In this document: positions 35,889-44,329 of the stretch, piece by piece | Position numbering within the stretch: the stretch's first letter is position 1 | How the letters are laid out: each line of letters starts with the position of its first letter | Source: Alteripontixanthobacter muriae | GTDB taxonomy: Bacteria > Pseudomonadota > Alphaproteobacteria > Sphingomonadales > Sphingomonadaceae | Assembly (NCBI RefSeq): GCF_013336795.1 | Contig: NZ_JAAFZT010000035.1 | Coordinates: 441,261 to 505,260 of the forward strand | Direction of reading: 5' to 3' | DNA length: 64,000 nt | Program-made: the position numbers and the translations under genes | The notes under the pieces: model-generated | Seen by the model: only the letters and a program-made list of their open reading frames with translations | Databases searched by the model: none | What the model was told of the DNA's origin: nothing

Positions 35889-36534
35889 GCGGGCTAGACT
35901 CGTCGGCAGGAGACATGTTCCCGGGCAAGGGAGCCAGTTTGGGTGGAAGGCCCGTCTGTGGTGGAGCTCCCATCTGGAGCGGCTCTGGCACGCGCGGTGC
36001 AATGGCAGTTCCGATCGGCTGTATCTGCAAGGCGACCAATTCTGGCCTAGATGTTCTCAGGGGAAGTGCGGGCATGACCTTGATTTGAGCAGTGAGCGGC
36101 GTGTCATGCAGCACCCCAATTGCCTGCTCCAAGCTTCTCGGGCTTGGTGAAATAATTAGCGATGCCTGTCCTTGGTCTGACGCTTGGGGTGAAGCGGGCA
36201 GGTTTCGAGGTCGAGCAGGGGCAAGCGCGGCGCTCTGTGCTTCTCGCCGCGCGAGATCACCGCCTCCGAGGGGCGTTCCTAGCCGCGGCGGACTGCCCAC
36301 ATTCGGCGCGGCGCCAGTACGAGGCGGCTCCCGAGCCTGCGGTAATGGCTCAGCAACAAGAGGATCTTCATCGGAGGAGAGCCGAGTGTCCGCAGCTACT
36401 GGCGTCTGTTGCCCAGCCGCAGCTATGCCATTCGGCTTCGCAATGGCGCTCACCGCGGCGAAACCCAGCACTAGGGAAGCCAACGCTGCTCGCGCGATTG
36501 TTGAATCTCTCCTGCTCACAGCGCCTAGTAACAT
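35881..36534 (-). CDS. proline-rich secreted hypothetical protein
   Basis: 217-residue protein with a likely signal peptide (ending around VSAIAKP) and a long Pro/Ala/Arg-rich, probably disordered mature part (PPRLGTPLGGG, LPPKLAPLPGN). No domain is recognised. It overlaps the M23 peptidase start by eight bases, which supports co-translation and a joint cell-wall role, perhaps as a periplasmic tether. Confidence is limited by its low complexity. Confidence 0.5.
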   Translation of the reverse strand: MLLGAVSRRDSTIARAALASLVLGFAAVSAIAKPNGIAAAGQQTPVAADTRLSSDEDPLVAEPLPQAREPPRTGAAPNVGSPPRLGTPLGGGDLARREAQSAALAPARPRNLPASPQASDQGQASLIISPSPRSLEQAIGVLHDTPLTAQIKVMPALPLRTSRPELVALQIQPIGTAIAPRVPEPLQMGAPPQTGLPPKLAPLPGNMSPADESSPRE

Positions 36535-36723
36535 GATCCCTGGGATCTCGCAGCCAATTTCATGATCGAGCTTTCGGCTGGCGCTTGCCCCGGAAGATCA
36601 AGGTGCCACAATACAGACTAGCGTTCACCCTAGCTTCTTTCCCTTCGAATTTTTGGGGTCTCGCTCAAGGATCTCTCGTTAGTAAGATATCAGGTTTGCT
36701 GAAATTAGATCTGCTCATGTCCT

Positions 36724-36731
36724 GCCGCAGG
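36724..36731. repeat. target-site duplication, left copy
   Basis: GCCGCAGG directly precedes the left inverted repeat of the IS66-type element and is identical to 37852-37859. Eight bases is the length known for IS66-family insertion. Confidence 0.88.
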
Positions 36732-36804
36732 GTATCCAACCAGTGTGAGCCGCCTTGTCTGGCGCTGGTTTGAGCGGTTTTAAGCGTGCGCTTAGGAGTG
36801 GTTG

Positions 36805-36985
36805 ATGAGTCAGGTGACGGTATTCTCGGGGCCGGAGCGGCGGCGGCGTTGGAGAGAGGACGAGCGGCTTCAGATCCTGGCCGAGGCGTTTTCGCCGGGA
36901 GCCGGGGTTACCGAGGTATGCCGGCGCCATGATATGTCATCGGGGCTGATCTATACCTGGCGGCACAGGCAGTTCGGGCCAGCAT
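36805..36985 (+). pseudogene. IS66 first orf (tnpA-type), 3' truncated
   Basis: ATG 36805 behind AGGAG begins a helix-turn-helix protein (RRRWREDERLQILAEAF ... VTEVCRRHDMSSGLIYTWRHRQ) as in the first orf of IS66 elements. Homology stops near 36985, where the reading frame enters transposase sequence in a foreign frame. No function is expected. Confidence 0.75.
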
Positions 36986-36989
36986 CCAA

Positions 36990-37198
36990 ACATCATCGTC
37001 GATTTGGCGCGCGGCAAGCGGATGAGCATTTTTCAAGGCAGGATCGTGATTCAAACCGCCAAGCTGAACGATGTCGACCCGCAGACCTGGCTCGCCGACA
37101 TCCTCGCGCGCATTGCCGATCACCCCGCCAGCAGGCTCGATGAGTTGCTGCCTTGGAGCTGGCGCAAGGACAAGGTCCTGCTATTGCAGGCGGCATGA
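36990..37198 (+). pseudogene. IS66 transposase C-terminal fragment
   Basis: The frame ending at TGA 37196-37198 reads TAKLNDVDPQTWLADILARI and HPASRLDELLPWSW, the C-terminus of IS66 transposases. The remaining ~450 codons, including the DDE core, are missing. Its stop overlaps the ATG of the passenger gene (ATGA). Confidence 0.82.
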
Positions 37199-37818
37199 CC
37201 GCCCGCAGCGCTATCGATAATTTAACCGAAATCGCCACCGTGCGGATCGAACTTGACGGCTCTGACCCACCGATCTGGCGGATGGTCGAAGTACCAACAT
37301 CGGTCACCCTCAAGGTGCTGCACGATATCGTCCAGAGCGCGATGGGCTGGTTCGACTATCACCTCTGGGAGATGGTCATTGGCGGTTCGGTCTACGGCCT
37401 GCCCATAGAGGAGGACTGGGGCACAGCGCCGCGCAAGGTCGCCTCGCGCACCCGGCTACGCGATGTCCTTGCACCGGGAACGACCCGGATCGACTATATT
37501 TATGACTTCGGCGACTTTTGGCAGCACACCCTCATCGTCAGTGAGGTGCGCGCCGGCGATCCCGCCACCGAATATCCACGCTTCGTCGCCGGCGAGCGGC
37601 GATGTCCGCCCGAAGATTGCGGTGGGATCCCCGGCTTCTATGAGATGCTCGAAGCAAGGACCGATCCAAAACATCCCGAGCATTCCGAGATCTGCGAGTG
37701 GCTCGACGGCCACGATCCAGACGAACTGGAAGTTTTCCCGATCGAAGTCGCTCTCGGCCGCATCGCCGCTCGCCGCAACGCAGCAGCAAAGCGCATCATC
37801 AAGCTTGCAAACGGCTGA
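37195..37818 (+). CDS. plasmid pRiA4b ORF-3-like protein (IS66 passenger)
   Basis: 207-residue protein of the pRiA4b ORF-3 family (DPPIWRMVEVPTSVTLKVLH ... YIYDFGDFWQHTL ... CPPEDCGGIPGFYEML), complete in length. Family function is unknown; it is often carried by transposable elements. It lies wholly inside the IS66 ends, and its ATG overlaps the transposase-remnant stop, so it travelled with the element. Unlike the transposition genes it is still open, which may mean recent insertion or selection. Confidence 0.88.
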   Translation: MTARSAIDNLTEIATVRIELDGSDPPIWRMVEVPTSVTLKVLHDIVQSAMGWFDYHLWEMVIGGSVYGLPIEEDWGTAPRKVASRTRLRDVLAPGTTRIDYIYDFGDFWQHTLIVSEVRAGDPATEYPRFVAGERRCPPEDCGGIPGFYEMLEARTDPKHPEHSEICEWLDGHDPDELEVFPIEVALGRIAARRNAAAKRIIKLANG

Positions 37819-37851
37819 CCAACTCTGGTGCGGCCCTCACCGGATGGCTAC

Positions 37852-37859
37852 GCCGCAGG
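37852..37859. repeat. target-site duplication, right copy
   Basis: GCCGCAGG directly follows the right inverted repeat at 37829-37851; identical to the left copy at 36724. Confidence 0.88.
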
Positions 37860-38191
37860 CGGGCGCTCTACTGCTTGGAAGGCCCGCTAAATTCAACGAT
37901 GCTGCGCGTCCGCAGCATTCCGAATTTGCTCGGTCAGGCGCGTTAACACCAAACCCCAGACGAGGCCGAAACTCCGCTAATCTACGCCGCGAATTGCGCC
38001 ATATGTTCTGACGACGGACATCCTTACGAAGCGGACTCATTTGCTCAGCTATTTTTCTGACGGAACCCGCCAACGAGCAGAAGCGGCTGAGACGCTCGGG
38101 TCTGCAATCACTCCGTACTTGGTCCTTCTCAAGGCCGACCGTTTCACACGTTTACAGAGTCAGCATTTCGCTGCTCTGGGCGGTTGACCGA
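37860..38191. other. gap between IS66 element and lptA
   Basis: 330 bases without a gene I can support. In many sphingomonads lptB is expected downstream of lptA at this place; no trace of it was recognised. Confidence 0.45.
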
Positions 38192-38782
38192 TCAGTCCTG
38201 CGGAACGGAGAACGTGCCAGAGACCCTTCCGCCCCCGGTCTGCTCCACCTCACCGGTCACCCCGGACGACCCTTGCGCGTTACCGTCGATGCTGGAAATG
38301 CCGGTCCGCAGATCGATCACCAGACGTCCGCCGTTCAGCGTGTCGTCTCCCCGGCGCAGGCGGACATCGCCCGCCAGCGTTATGATCCGGCGGTTGAAGT
38401 CGTAAACAGCGACATTGCCGCGCGCAAATTCGTTGCCGCGCGTGACCGTCACGCCGCCTGTCGCTGTGATGCGCTGGATGCTGAGAGAACCGGCATCGCT
38501 GTAATTCACCAGCGTCCGCGCGGCCCGCAGGTTCAGCCCGCCCTGATCGATCCGCACATCGCCCGACAGGATCACGCGGTTCTGCCGATCCTGCAATTCG
38601 ATGCGGTCGGCGGCGTAATTGACCGGCGCGTTGCTGTCATGCCCCCCGATGCCCTGTGCGCTCGCGTGAATACCGCCCATGGCCAGCAGCGTCAGGGCGA
38701 AGGCCGCGCCGCCATTTCGCACAGCGCGCCGCAGGTAGGTTGCGGGTCGACGGGCGGAAGATTGAATTCTAGTCTTGCTCAT
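38192..38782 (-). CDS. lptA: LPS transport periplasmic protein LptA
   Basis: 196-residue OstA/LptA-fold protein that bridges lipopolysaccharide across the periplasm between LptC and LptD. A signal sequence (about 20-40) ends at HASAQ. The repeated beta-strand pattern is visible in the segments RIELQDRQNRVILSGDVRI and NEFARGNVAVYDFNRRII. ATG 38782 lies three bases after the lptC stop, with GAGG upstream. It is the last gene of the rnd-lptC-lptA unit; lptB does not follow in the window. Confidence 0.9.
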   Translation of the reverse strand: MSKTRIQSSARRPATYLRRAVRNGGAAFALTLLAMGGIHASAQGIGGHDSNAPVNYAADRIELQDRQNRVILSGDVRIDQGGLNLRAARTLVNYSDAGSLSIQRITATGGVTVTRGNEFARGNVAVYDFNRRIITLAGDVRLRRGDDTLNGGRLVIDLRTGISSIDGNAQGSSGVTGEVEQTGGGRVSGTFSVPQD

Positions 38783-38784
38783 CG

Positions 38785-39447
38785 TCACATCCTCAAACTT
38801 CCAGGGTCCATGGTCAGACGGGCGTTGCCTTCCAGCGTCACCGTTCGGGCGCCGAGATCCGCCTCGATGGAATTGCCAGAAAAGCTGCCCGCCGGAACCG
38901 CCCCTTCGACACCGCCTGTGCCAGTAAGGCGCTTCTCGCGAAGGTCGATGGACACGCCGCGCGCCTCCATCCGGTAGCCGTCCGCCGCCTCCAGCCGCAC
39001 CGGTCCGGTGGCATCCACCACGTCGGTAGACAGGTCGTAGGCTCCGCCGCTGGTCGCCAGCCGTGCCGGACCTTCCGGCAGCAGGATGCGGGCGACGAGT
39101 TCCTGCAAACGCACGATCCCCTCTGCGCTGGACCGCTGGACCGCTTCGCCAGCCATCAGGCTGAAGGGCCGGCCCGAATTGTCCTTGCCCCGGTACATCG
39201 CATTGTCAACGCTGTAGCGTTCGTCGATCATCGCCACCTTGTTGCGGTCGAGCAGGAAGCTAACCTCACCCCGGGGCGAGAGCGGGGTTATCACCATCAG
39301 CGCTGCCAGCACGCCCACCGCCATCGGCAGAGCGGCACCGAGCAGCTTGATCAGCCGGTCGTGCGATCCGCCGGGCGCGGCGAAATGCTGCCGCGCACCG
39401 CGCAGCCGCTTCGCCTCCTGCGTTTCGATCCGCCTCGCGTGTCCCAT
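38785..39447 (-). CDS. lptC: LPS export protein LptC
   Basis: 220-residue bitopic inner-membrane protein passing lipopolysaccharide from LptBFG to LptA. One transmembrane helix at about 33-55 (LLGAALPMAVGVLAALMVI) is followed by an OstA-like periplasmic domain. Start at ATG 39447 behind GGAAG. It sits between rnd and lptA with gaps of 24 and 2 bases, the usual alphaproteobacterial order. Confidence 0.9.
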   Translation of the reverse strand: MGHARRIETQEAKRLRGARQHFAAPGGSHDRLIKLLGAALPMAVGVLAALMVITPLSPRGEVSFLLDRNKVAMIDERYSVDNAMYRGKDNSGRPFSLMAGEAVQRSSAEGIVRLQELVARILLPEGPARLATSGGAYDLSTDVVDATGPVRLEAADGYRMEARGVSIDLREKRLTGTGGVEGAVPAGSFSGNSIEADLGARTVTLEGNARLTMDPGSLRM

Positions 39448-39471
39448 CAATCTTCCATACGCACGAACAGC

Positions 39472-40089
39472 TTATTCGTGGCTGAATATGTCCTTGTCGG
39501 CCCATCCCGCAATGTCGAGCAGGGCGCGGGTAGGCAGGAAATCGAAACAGGCCTGCGCCAGGTCCATACGGCCCTCGCGCTCCAGCCGTTCGACCAGCAC
39601 GTCGCGCATGGCATGCAGGAAGCGGACGTCGGATGCGGCATATTCCCGCTGTGCATCGCTGAGTTCCGGCGCGCCCCAGTCGCTCGACTGCTGCTGCTTC
39701 GACATGTCCGCCCCGATCAGCTCGCTGGCGAGGTTCTTGAGGCCGTGCCGGTCGGTATAGGTCCGCACCAGCTTGCTGGCGATCTTCGTGCAGAAGACCG
39801 GTGCGGCCAGCACGCCCATGTAATACTGAATCGCGGCGATGTCGAAACGGCCGAAATGATACAGCTTCACCCGCGCAGGATCGGCCAGCACCGCCTTCAG
39901 ATTGGGCGCGCTGTAGGAACTGCCGGGCGCGAAGCGAACCAGATGTTCGTCGCCCTTGCCATCGCTGATCTGCAACACGCAGAGCCGGTCGCGATGGGTC
40001 ACGAGGCCCATCGTTTCGGTATCGACGGCGACATCGCCGGGTGCCAGCACGTCGGCGGGCAGGTCTTCTTCATGGAAATAGACTGTCAT
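39472..40089 (-). CDS. rnd: ribonuclease D-type 3'-5' exonuclease
   Basis: 205-residue DEDD exonuclease, the short form of RNase D without HRDC domains that is common in Alphaproteobacteria. It shows motif I DTE (23-25), motif II around LYHFGRFD and motif III YAASDVRFL. It trims 3' ends of stable RNAs. It is the first gene of the rnd-lptC-lptA unit and divergent from ung. Confidence 0.9.
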   Translation of the reverse strand: MTVYFHEEDLPADVLAPGDVAVDTETMGLVTHRDRLCVLQISDGKGDEHLVRFAPGSSYSAPNLKAVLADPARVKLYHFGRFDIAAIQYYMGVLAAPVFCTKIASKLVRTYTDRHGLKNLASELIGADMSKQQQSSDWGAPELSDAQREYAASDVRFLHAMRDVLVERLEREGRMDLAQACFDFLPTRALLDIAGWADKDIFSHE

Positions 40090-40196
40090 GCAGCGGCCTT
40101 AAGCCGAGTTCGCGGTGAGGGAAAGGGCAGAACGGCAGGTGCTTTTGCTGGCTCCGGTGCTGGCTCTGGTGCCGGCACCTGGCTAGAGCGTGGGCA

Positions 40197-40901
40197 ATGG
40201 ACCATGATATTGCCAAAAGCTGCCCGGAAAGCTGGCGCGACTCGCTCGCTCCGGTGCTCACATCCGCAGAAGGCCTGCGCCTGCAGGATTGGCTGCGCGG
40301 GCAGGAACAGTCCGGCGTTACCATTCACCCGCCGCACAGCGAACGGCTGCGCGCCTTTGCGCTGACGCCGCTGAACGAGGTCAAGGTCGTGATCCTGGGG
40401 CAGGACCCCTATCACGGGCCTGGGCAGGCGAACGGGCTGGCCTTTTCCGTGGCGGAGGGCGCGAAGGTGCCGCCCAGCCTGCGCAACATCCATCGCGAAC
40501 TGGAAAGCGACCTCGGCATTGTGCCGCCGAGCCACGGTATGCTGGAGGGCTGGGCGCGGAGCGGTGTGCTCCTGCTCAATGCCTCGCTCAGCGTCGAGGA
40601 AGGGCGCGCAGGCAGCCATGCGGGCAGGGGGTGGGAGGCGATTACCGATGCCGCCCTTTCCGCGCTGGCGCGGCGCGACGTGCCAACCGCCTTCATCCTG
40701 TGGGGCAGTCATGCCCAGGCACGCGCGGCGGGCGTTGCCGATTTGCGCGACGCCATCGCAGAAGGGCGGCACTGCGCGATCACGAGCCCGCACCCCAGCC
40801 CGCTGTCCGCCTATCGCGGCTTCTTCGGCAGCCGCCCCTTCAGCCGCACGAACGCCTTTCTGGAATCGAGCGGGCGAGGGCCAGTGGACTGGCGGCTGTA
40901 G
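40197..40901 (+). CDS. ung: uracil-DNA glycosylase
   Basis: 234-residue family 1 UDG removing uracil from DNA. It has the water-activating loop GQDPYH (68-73, Asp70), the uracil-recognition Asn in LLLNASLSV, and the leucine loop HPSPLSAYRG. It is complete. The start is ATG 40197, about 107 bases from the divergent rnd start. Confidence 0.95.
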   Translation: MDHDIAKSCPESWRDSLAPVLTSAEGLRLQDWLRGQEQSGVTIHPPHSERLRAFALTPLNEVKVVILGQDPYHGPGQANGLAFSVAEGAKVPPSLRNIHRELESDLGIVPPSHGMLEGWARSGVLLLNASLSVEEGRAGSHAGRGWEAITDAALSALARRDVPTAFILWGSHAQARAAGVADLRDAIAEGRHCAITSPHPSPLSAYRGFFGSRPFSRTNAFLESSGRGPVDWRL

Positions 40902-41305
40902 GCTTCGCAGTTTGCAGATGGTAGAACTTCGGTGGTGGCCCCGACGGCGATGGAACACATGGAACACAGTCCTTGAGGCAAATTTCGGCAGGGAGGAAGC
41001 GGGCGCGTTCATCCACCCCCGCCTGCCATAATGCTGGAATGTAGGAAACTTGTGGCTGTGCCGATGACCGATCGGAAAAAAGGAGCGTCCACAGAAATTC
41101 CGGCTAGTCCCTCAGTCCCTTCCTATCCGAGCACAGGTTTGCGCACTTGTGTTGCAATGCTGGATAGGCCCGACGAAGCCCGGCTTACGGCTGAACGACC
41201 GCTACTGCTCCTGTTGTGGGAAAAGCCGCCTGTCGGCTAACGACCCCAATGCGGACATTCAGCACCCTTGCTAAGTACCGCCTCGCCCCCCCCACTTAAG
41301 TGGGG
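40902..41305. other. gap after ung with a 16-bp palindrome
   Basis: No gene seen in 400 bases. A perfect palindrome CCCCACTTAAGTGGGG at 41290-41305 directly follows the stop of the S41 protease gene. It may be a weak terminator, though it has no T run. Confidence 0.45.
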
Positions 41306-42763
41306 TCAGTAAGCCCCTGGCAGATCTCGCTCCACCGTGCCCTTGGGCTGCGCCGGCTTGATCAGCTCGCTCCTACCACGGTCCTCGCGGAAGCCTTGCG
41401 TGTTTGCGGTCCCGATCGTGCCGATCGGCGTGCAGGCGCGGCCTGCCAGGAAGTCCAAGGCAGTCATGATAGAGGCTTCCTGCGGCTCGCCGAGCTGATT
41501 AGACAAATCGTCGGGCGCACGGCACGTCGAGTCGAACTTGCTCGCGAGACCGTCGAAATAGTCGCCCTGCCGGTTTGCATTTTGAGTCGCGAAGGCGAGG
41601 ATGCGGAGCCGGTCGTCGCATTGGGCACGGTCTATGGCGATCTGGCCAACTGGCTTGCCGAACGTGTCGGAGCCGATCAGTGCGGCATTAGAACCGAGAT
41701 AAGGAAGGACTGCGTTCGCAACCAGCTCGCTGGCCGAAGCCGAGCTGCCGGTGGTGATAAAAGCGATCTTTGTTGCCGAAATCGACTCCGGCTGGGGCAT
41801 GAAGAAAGTGGTCTCGTTGTTTACGGCCTTTTCCGGGCGGAAGACCGTGAACGATTGCACATCTGAGCTCGATCGCTGGCCGAGCAGGAGGTTGGTGAGC
41901 AGTTCCGCGATGGAGACCAGGCCGCCGCCATTGTAGCGAAGGTCGACGATGACCTCGGTGATCCCCTCCGCCTTGAACCTTGCGAAGGCGGCGCGGAGAT
42001 CGCTTTCCGCCGGCGCCCCAATGAAGACGCGGAGGTTAACATAGCCGACCTTCTTGCCATTATCGTTGATAATCAGGGCGCCGTAGCGATCCGACACAGG
42101 GTCGATGTTGAATTTTGCTTTGCTCAAAGTGACCTCGCGCACGGTTCCGTCTTTATCGCGCACCCGCAGGACCCGCGTAAGCCCGGGATCGCCAGGACCA
42201 AGCGCATTCGTTACCGCGCCCGAACCTCCGGAGGCCAAGAGGTCTCTTACCGTGACGAGATCCGTCGCGCTGGTGCCGATGGCGAGAATCTCCGTGCCGC
42301 GGTCTATGCCCGCGGCTAAAGCCGGCGTGCCCTCGAACGTTTCCGCGATAGTAACCCGGCCCTCTGCAACGTTACTGGTCAGGCGGATGCCGAAGCCTGC
42401 GGTAGAGCCGGAGTTGAAGAAGGCATTCTCCTCGGCGATCGAGGTTATGTAGGTGAAGAAGCGGTCGCGATTCTGTGCACGTGCCGGCGCTACTAATGCG
42501 TCGATATAGGCTTGGACCGTCGAATAGTTCGCAGGACTGACGCTCAGGTCAAGCAACTCAGGGAACAGGTAAAACTCGCGCAACTGGGCAAGCGCGAAGT
42601 CCTGCCGTTCCCGCAGTGAGCAGCCTACGACGGTGGCGGGAGGCGGAGCGCTGATCGGCGGCGTGCTGGGCGGCGCGATGGCGGTCTGGTCATCGTCCCC
42701 GCCGCAAGCGGACAGCAACGCTAAGATCGCGACTGTCGACGTGAACTGCCTGTACCTGTTCAT
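41306..42763 (-). CDS. S41-family peptidase, lipoprotein
   Basis: 485-residue tail-specific-type protease. The N-terminus is a lipoprotein signal (ILALLSACGG, Cys at the lipobox), followed by a Pro-rich linker, a PDZ-like region (about 120-200) and the S41 catalytic domain. The Ser nucleophile lies in TTGSSASASELV and the general-base Lys in DTFGKPVGQ. It likely sits anchored in the periplasm and degrades or processes envelope proteins. It is a monocistronic unit with a palindrome after the stop. Confidence 0.9.
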   Translation of the reverse strand: MNRYRQFTSTVAILALLSACGGDDDQTAIAPPSTPPISAPPPATVVGCSLRERQDFALAQLREFYLFPELLDLSVSPANYSTVQAYIDALVAPARAQNRDRFFTYITSIAEENAFFNSGSTAGFGIRLTSNVAEGRVTIAETFEGTPALAAGIDRGTEILAIGTSATDLVTVRDLLASGGSGAVTNALGPGDPGLTRVLRVRDKDGTVREVTLSKAKFNIDPVSDRYGALIINDNGKKVGYVNLRVFIGAPAESDLRAAFARFKAEGITEVIVDLRYNGGGLVSIAELLTNLLLGQRSSSDVQSFTVFRPEKAVNNETTFFMPQPESISATKIAFITTGSSASASELVANAVLPYLGSNAALIGSDTFGKPVGQIAIDRAQCDDRLRILAFATQNANRQGDYFDGLASKFDSTCRAPDDLSNQLGEPQEASIMTALDFLAGRACTPIGTIGTANTQGFREDRGRSELIKPAQPKGTVERDLPGAY

Positions 42764-43090
42764 AAATCCGTCCGTTCCGCATATCCTTCAAGTCATTAGC
42801 ATCAGGCAACCTTTCGCGTTAGTGAATTCAAAGGGAGAAGGAACTAAACCGGTCTACTGGATCAAAGAGGCCAATACCGGCGGCGACGAGCGCTGCGGCA
42901 GTTCGGGCTGACCTGTCAAAGCAAGTGCCATCGTCTACTTCAGGCACAGCCCGAGAGCACAGTTCTGAGAAGCTTTGACGATAAAGATCAGCTCACCGGT
43001 TCTTGATCGTGCCTCGACCGGTGCTCTCGGAATGGCGTCTTGACTTGTTCTGACAAACGCCGCCTGTGGCAAGCTTCACAGCATAGCTGC
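42764..43090. other. gap upstream of the S41 protease, no gene
   Basis: 327 bases between the S41 protease start and the stop of the next leftward gene. No domain-bearing frame or hairpin was recognised. Confidence 0.4.
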
Positions 43091-43822
43091 CTAATACCAA
43101 TTCTTCAGGGGATCGGTGCGCTGCTCCAGCGGCGGTTGCAAGCTCTTGGGTCCAAGATAGAGAATGCTCAGGTGACATACTGCGGGCGCTAAATCAGATG
43201 CACCAATATAGCCAAATCGAAGAATGATTTGGCGGCCGTCGGGCTGAACATTGAAAGCCTCCCTTCCGACTACTGCCCCGTCATTGACACCGAGCAAAAA
43301 CTCACGGCCTCCAGGGGTTCTCCTTATTAGCACTTCACGCTCATCCGAAGAGCTTACCGTGGGATCGCCCCAAGTCTCCTGGAGGCCATCCCAGAGCTGA
43401 CCGTATGCGCCCTCGCAGTGGGCGGGTTTCACGTTCGATCTCAGAAACTGGTCCAAACGAACTGCTGCAAGCTTTCCCTCTTGATTGAAGCTGACATTTG
43501 GAAGCAGCGCGACACCGGCGGTCAGAGGAAAGCGCGATCCGTCAGCTGGGTCCAGCGTGCAACCGCTCGACGGCATTTCGTCTCGGCATTTACGGACCGA
43601 CTCCGCCTTCCAAACCAATCCGGGGTATGCGGTCAGAGCGTCGCCATAGTTCATCCCGAAGTTAAACCGGCCCCAGCCGTTGAAAGATTTTTCTTCACGG
43701 TGTGGCATCTTTTCAGCTCGCTGTGCTTCGGACGCGGCCCCAGAAAGAACGTTAGTAGAGCCATGCTCGGAACATGCGCCCAGGTTGAACCCGAGCAGGA
43801 GGAAGAGGAGAGGCCGCATCAT
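43091..43822 (-). CDS. hypothetical lipoprotein
   Basis: 243-residue protein with a lipobox-type signal (LLLGFNLGACSE, Cys about residue 17). The mature domain has WGRFNFGMNYGDALTAYPG, a pattern often seen in small sphingomonad envelope proteins of unknown role, and conserved-looking Cys pairs (RKCRDEMPSSGC, AVC). No function is assigned. It is preceded by two ATGs at 43822 and 43819. Confidence 0.7.
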   Translation of the reverse strand: MMRPLLFLLLGFNLGACSEHGSTNVLSGAASEAQRAEKMPHREEKSFNGWGRFNFGMNYGDALTAYPGLVWKAESVRKCRDEMPSSGCTLDPADGSRFPLTAGVALLPNVSFNQEGKLAAVRLDQFLRSNVKPAHCEGAYGQLWDGLQETWGDPTVSSSDEREVLIRRTPGGREFLLGVNDGAVVGREAFNVQPDGRQIILRFGYIGASDLAPAVCHLSILYLGPKSLQPPLEQRTDPLKNWY

Positions 43823-44329
43823 AGCCGTAGCCTAGCAGGTCCGTGTGGGATTTGCAGCCGATCCAGTAAGCCTGGATGTATCAGCGGAGTTAAACGGCAC
43901 CCGCTCATGTCAGCGATCTCGCAAGACCAACAGAGCCGCTGACGCTGCAATGGGTGAAATTCGGGCGGATGTTTTGAGACAACCTTTTGGGGGCAGGCAG
44001 TACATAAAGAAGACGATTTTTCCTCCGCTATATGAGAGCGGCAACGTCGCCAAAAGCTCATCCTACGACAGGCGAATGTCCGTTTCCCACCTCAATGTCA
44101 GACATTCGTCAGTTTTAAGCGATCACCTGAAAGCTGCCGTGATCTTCTGAGGCAAGGTGCCGTTGAGTTGCACATCGCTCCTTTCGTGTGTTTTCGCAGT
44201 TTATGATCACGCAGATCCCCTTCAGACTGCGCGATCAACGCATTCGAATGATGTCAGCTTCAGGGATCCGGCACAGTAGCCGCGCAAGAGGGAAGCGAGG
44301 AGGGGCAGAATAACCGCACCTGCCCCGCA
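43823..44329. other. gap between hypothetical lipoprotein and gltD, no gene
   Basis: About 500 bases; no supported gene, tRNA or clear terminator found. Confidence 0.4.

Larger units (their letters stand above)
36732..37851 (+). mobile_element. IS66-family deletion derivative (1120 bp) with passenger gene
   Basis: The ends are imperfect inverted repeats: 36732-36754 matches the complement of 37829-37851 at 17 of 23 positions, both starting GTA. Exact 8-bp duplications flank them. Inside are the 5' part of the first IS66 orf, the 3' end of the IS66 transposase and a pRiA4b ORF-3-like gene. The middle orf and most of the transposase are deleted, so it cannot move unaided. Confidence 0.88.
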
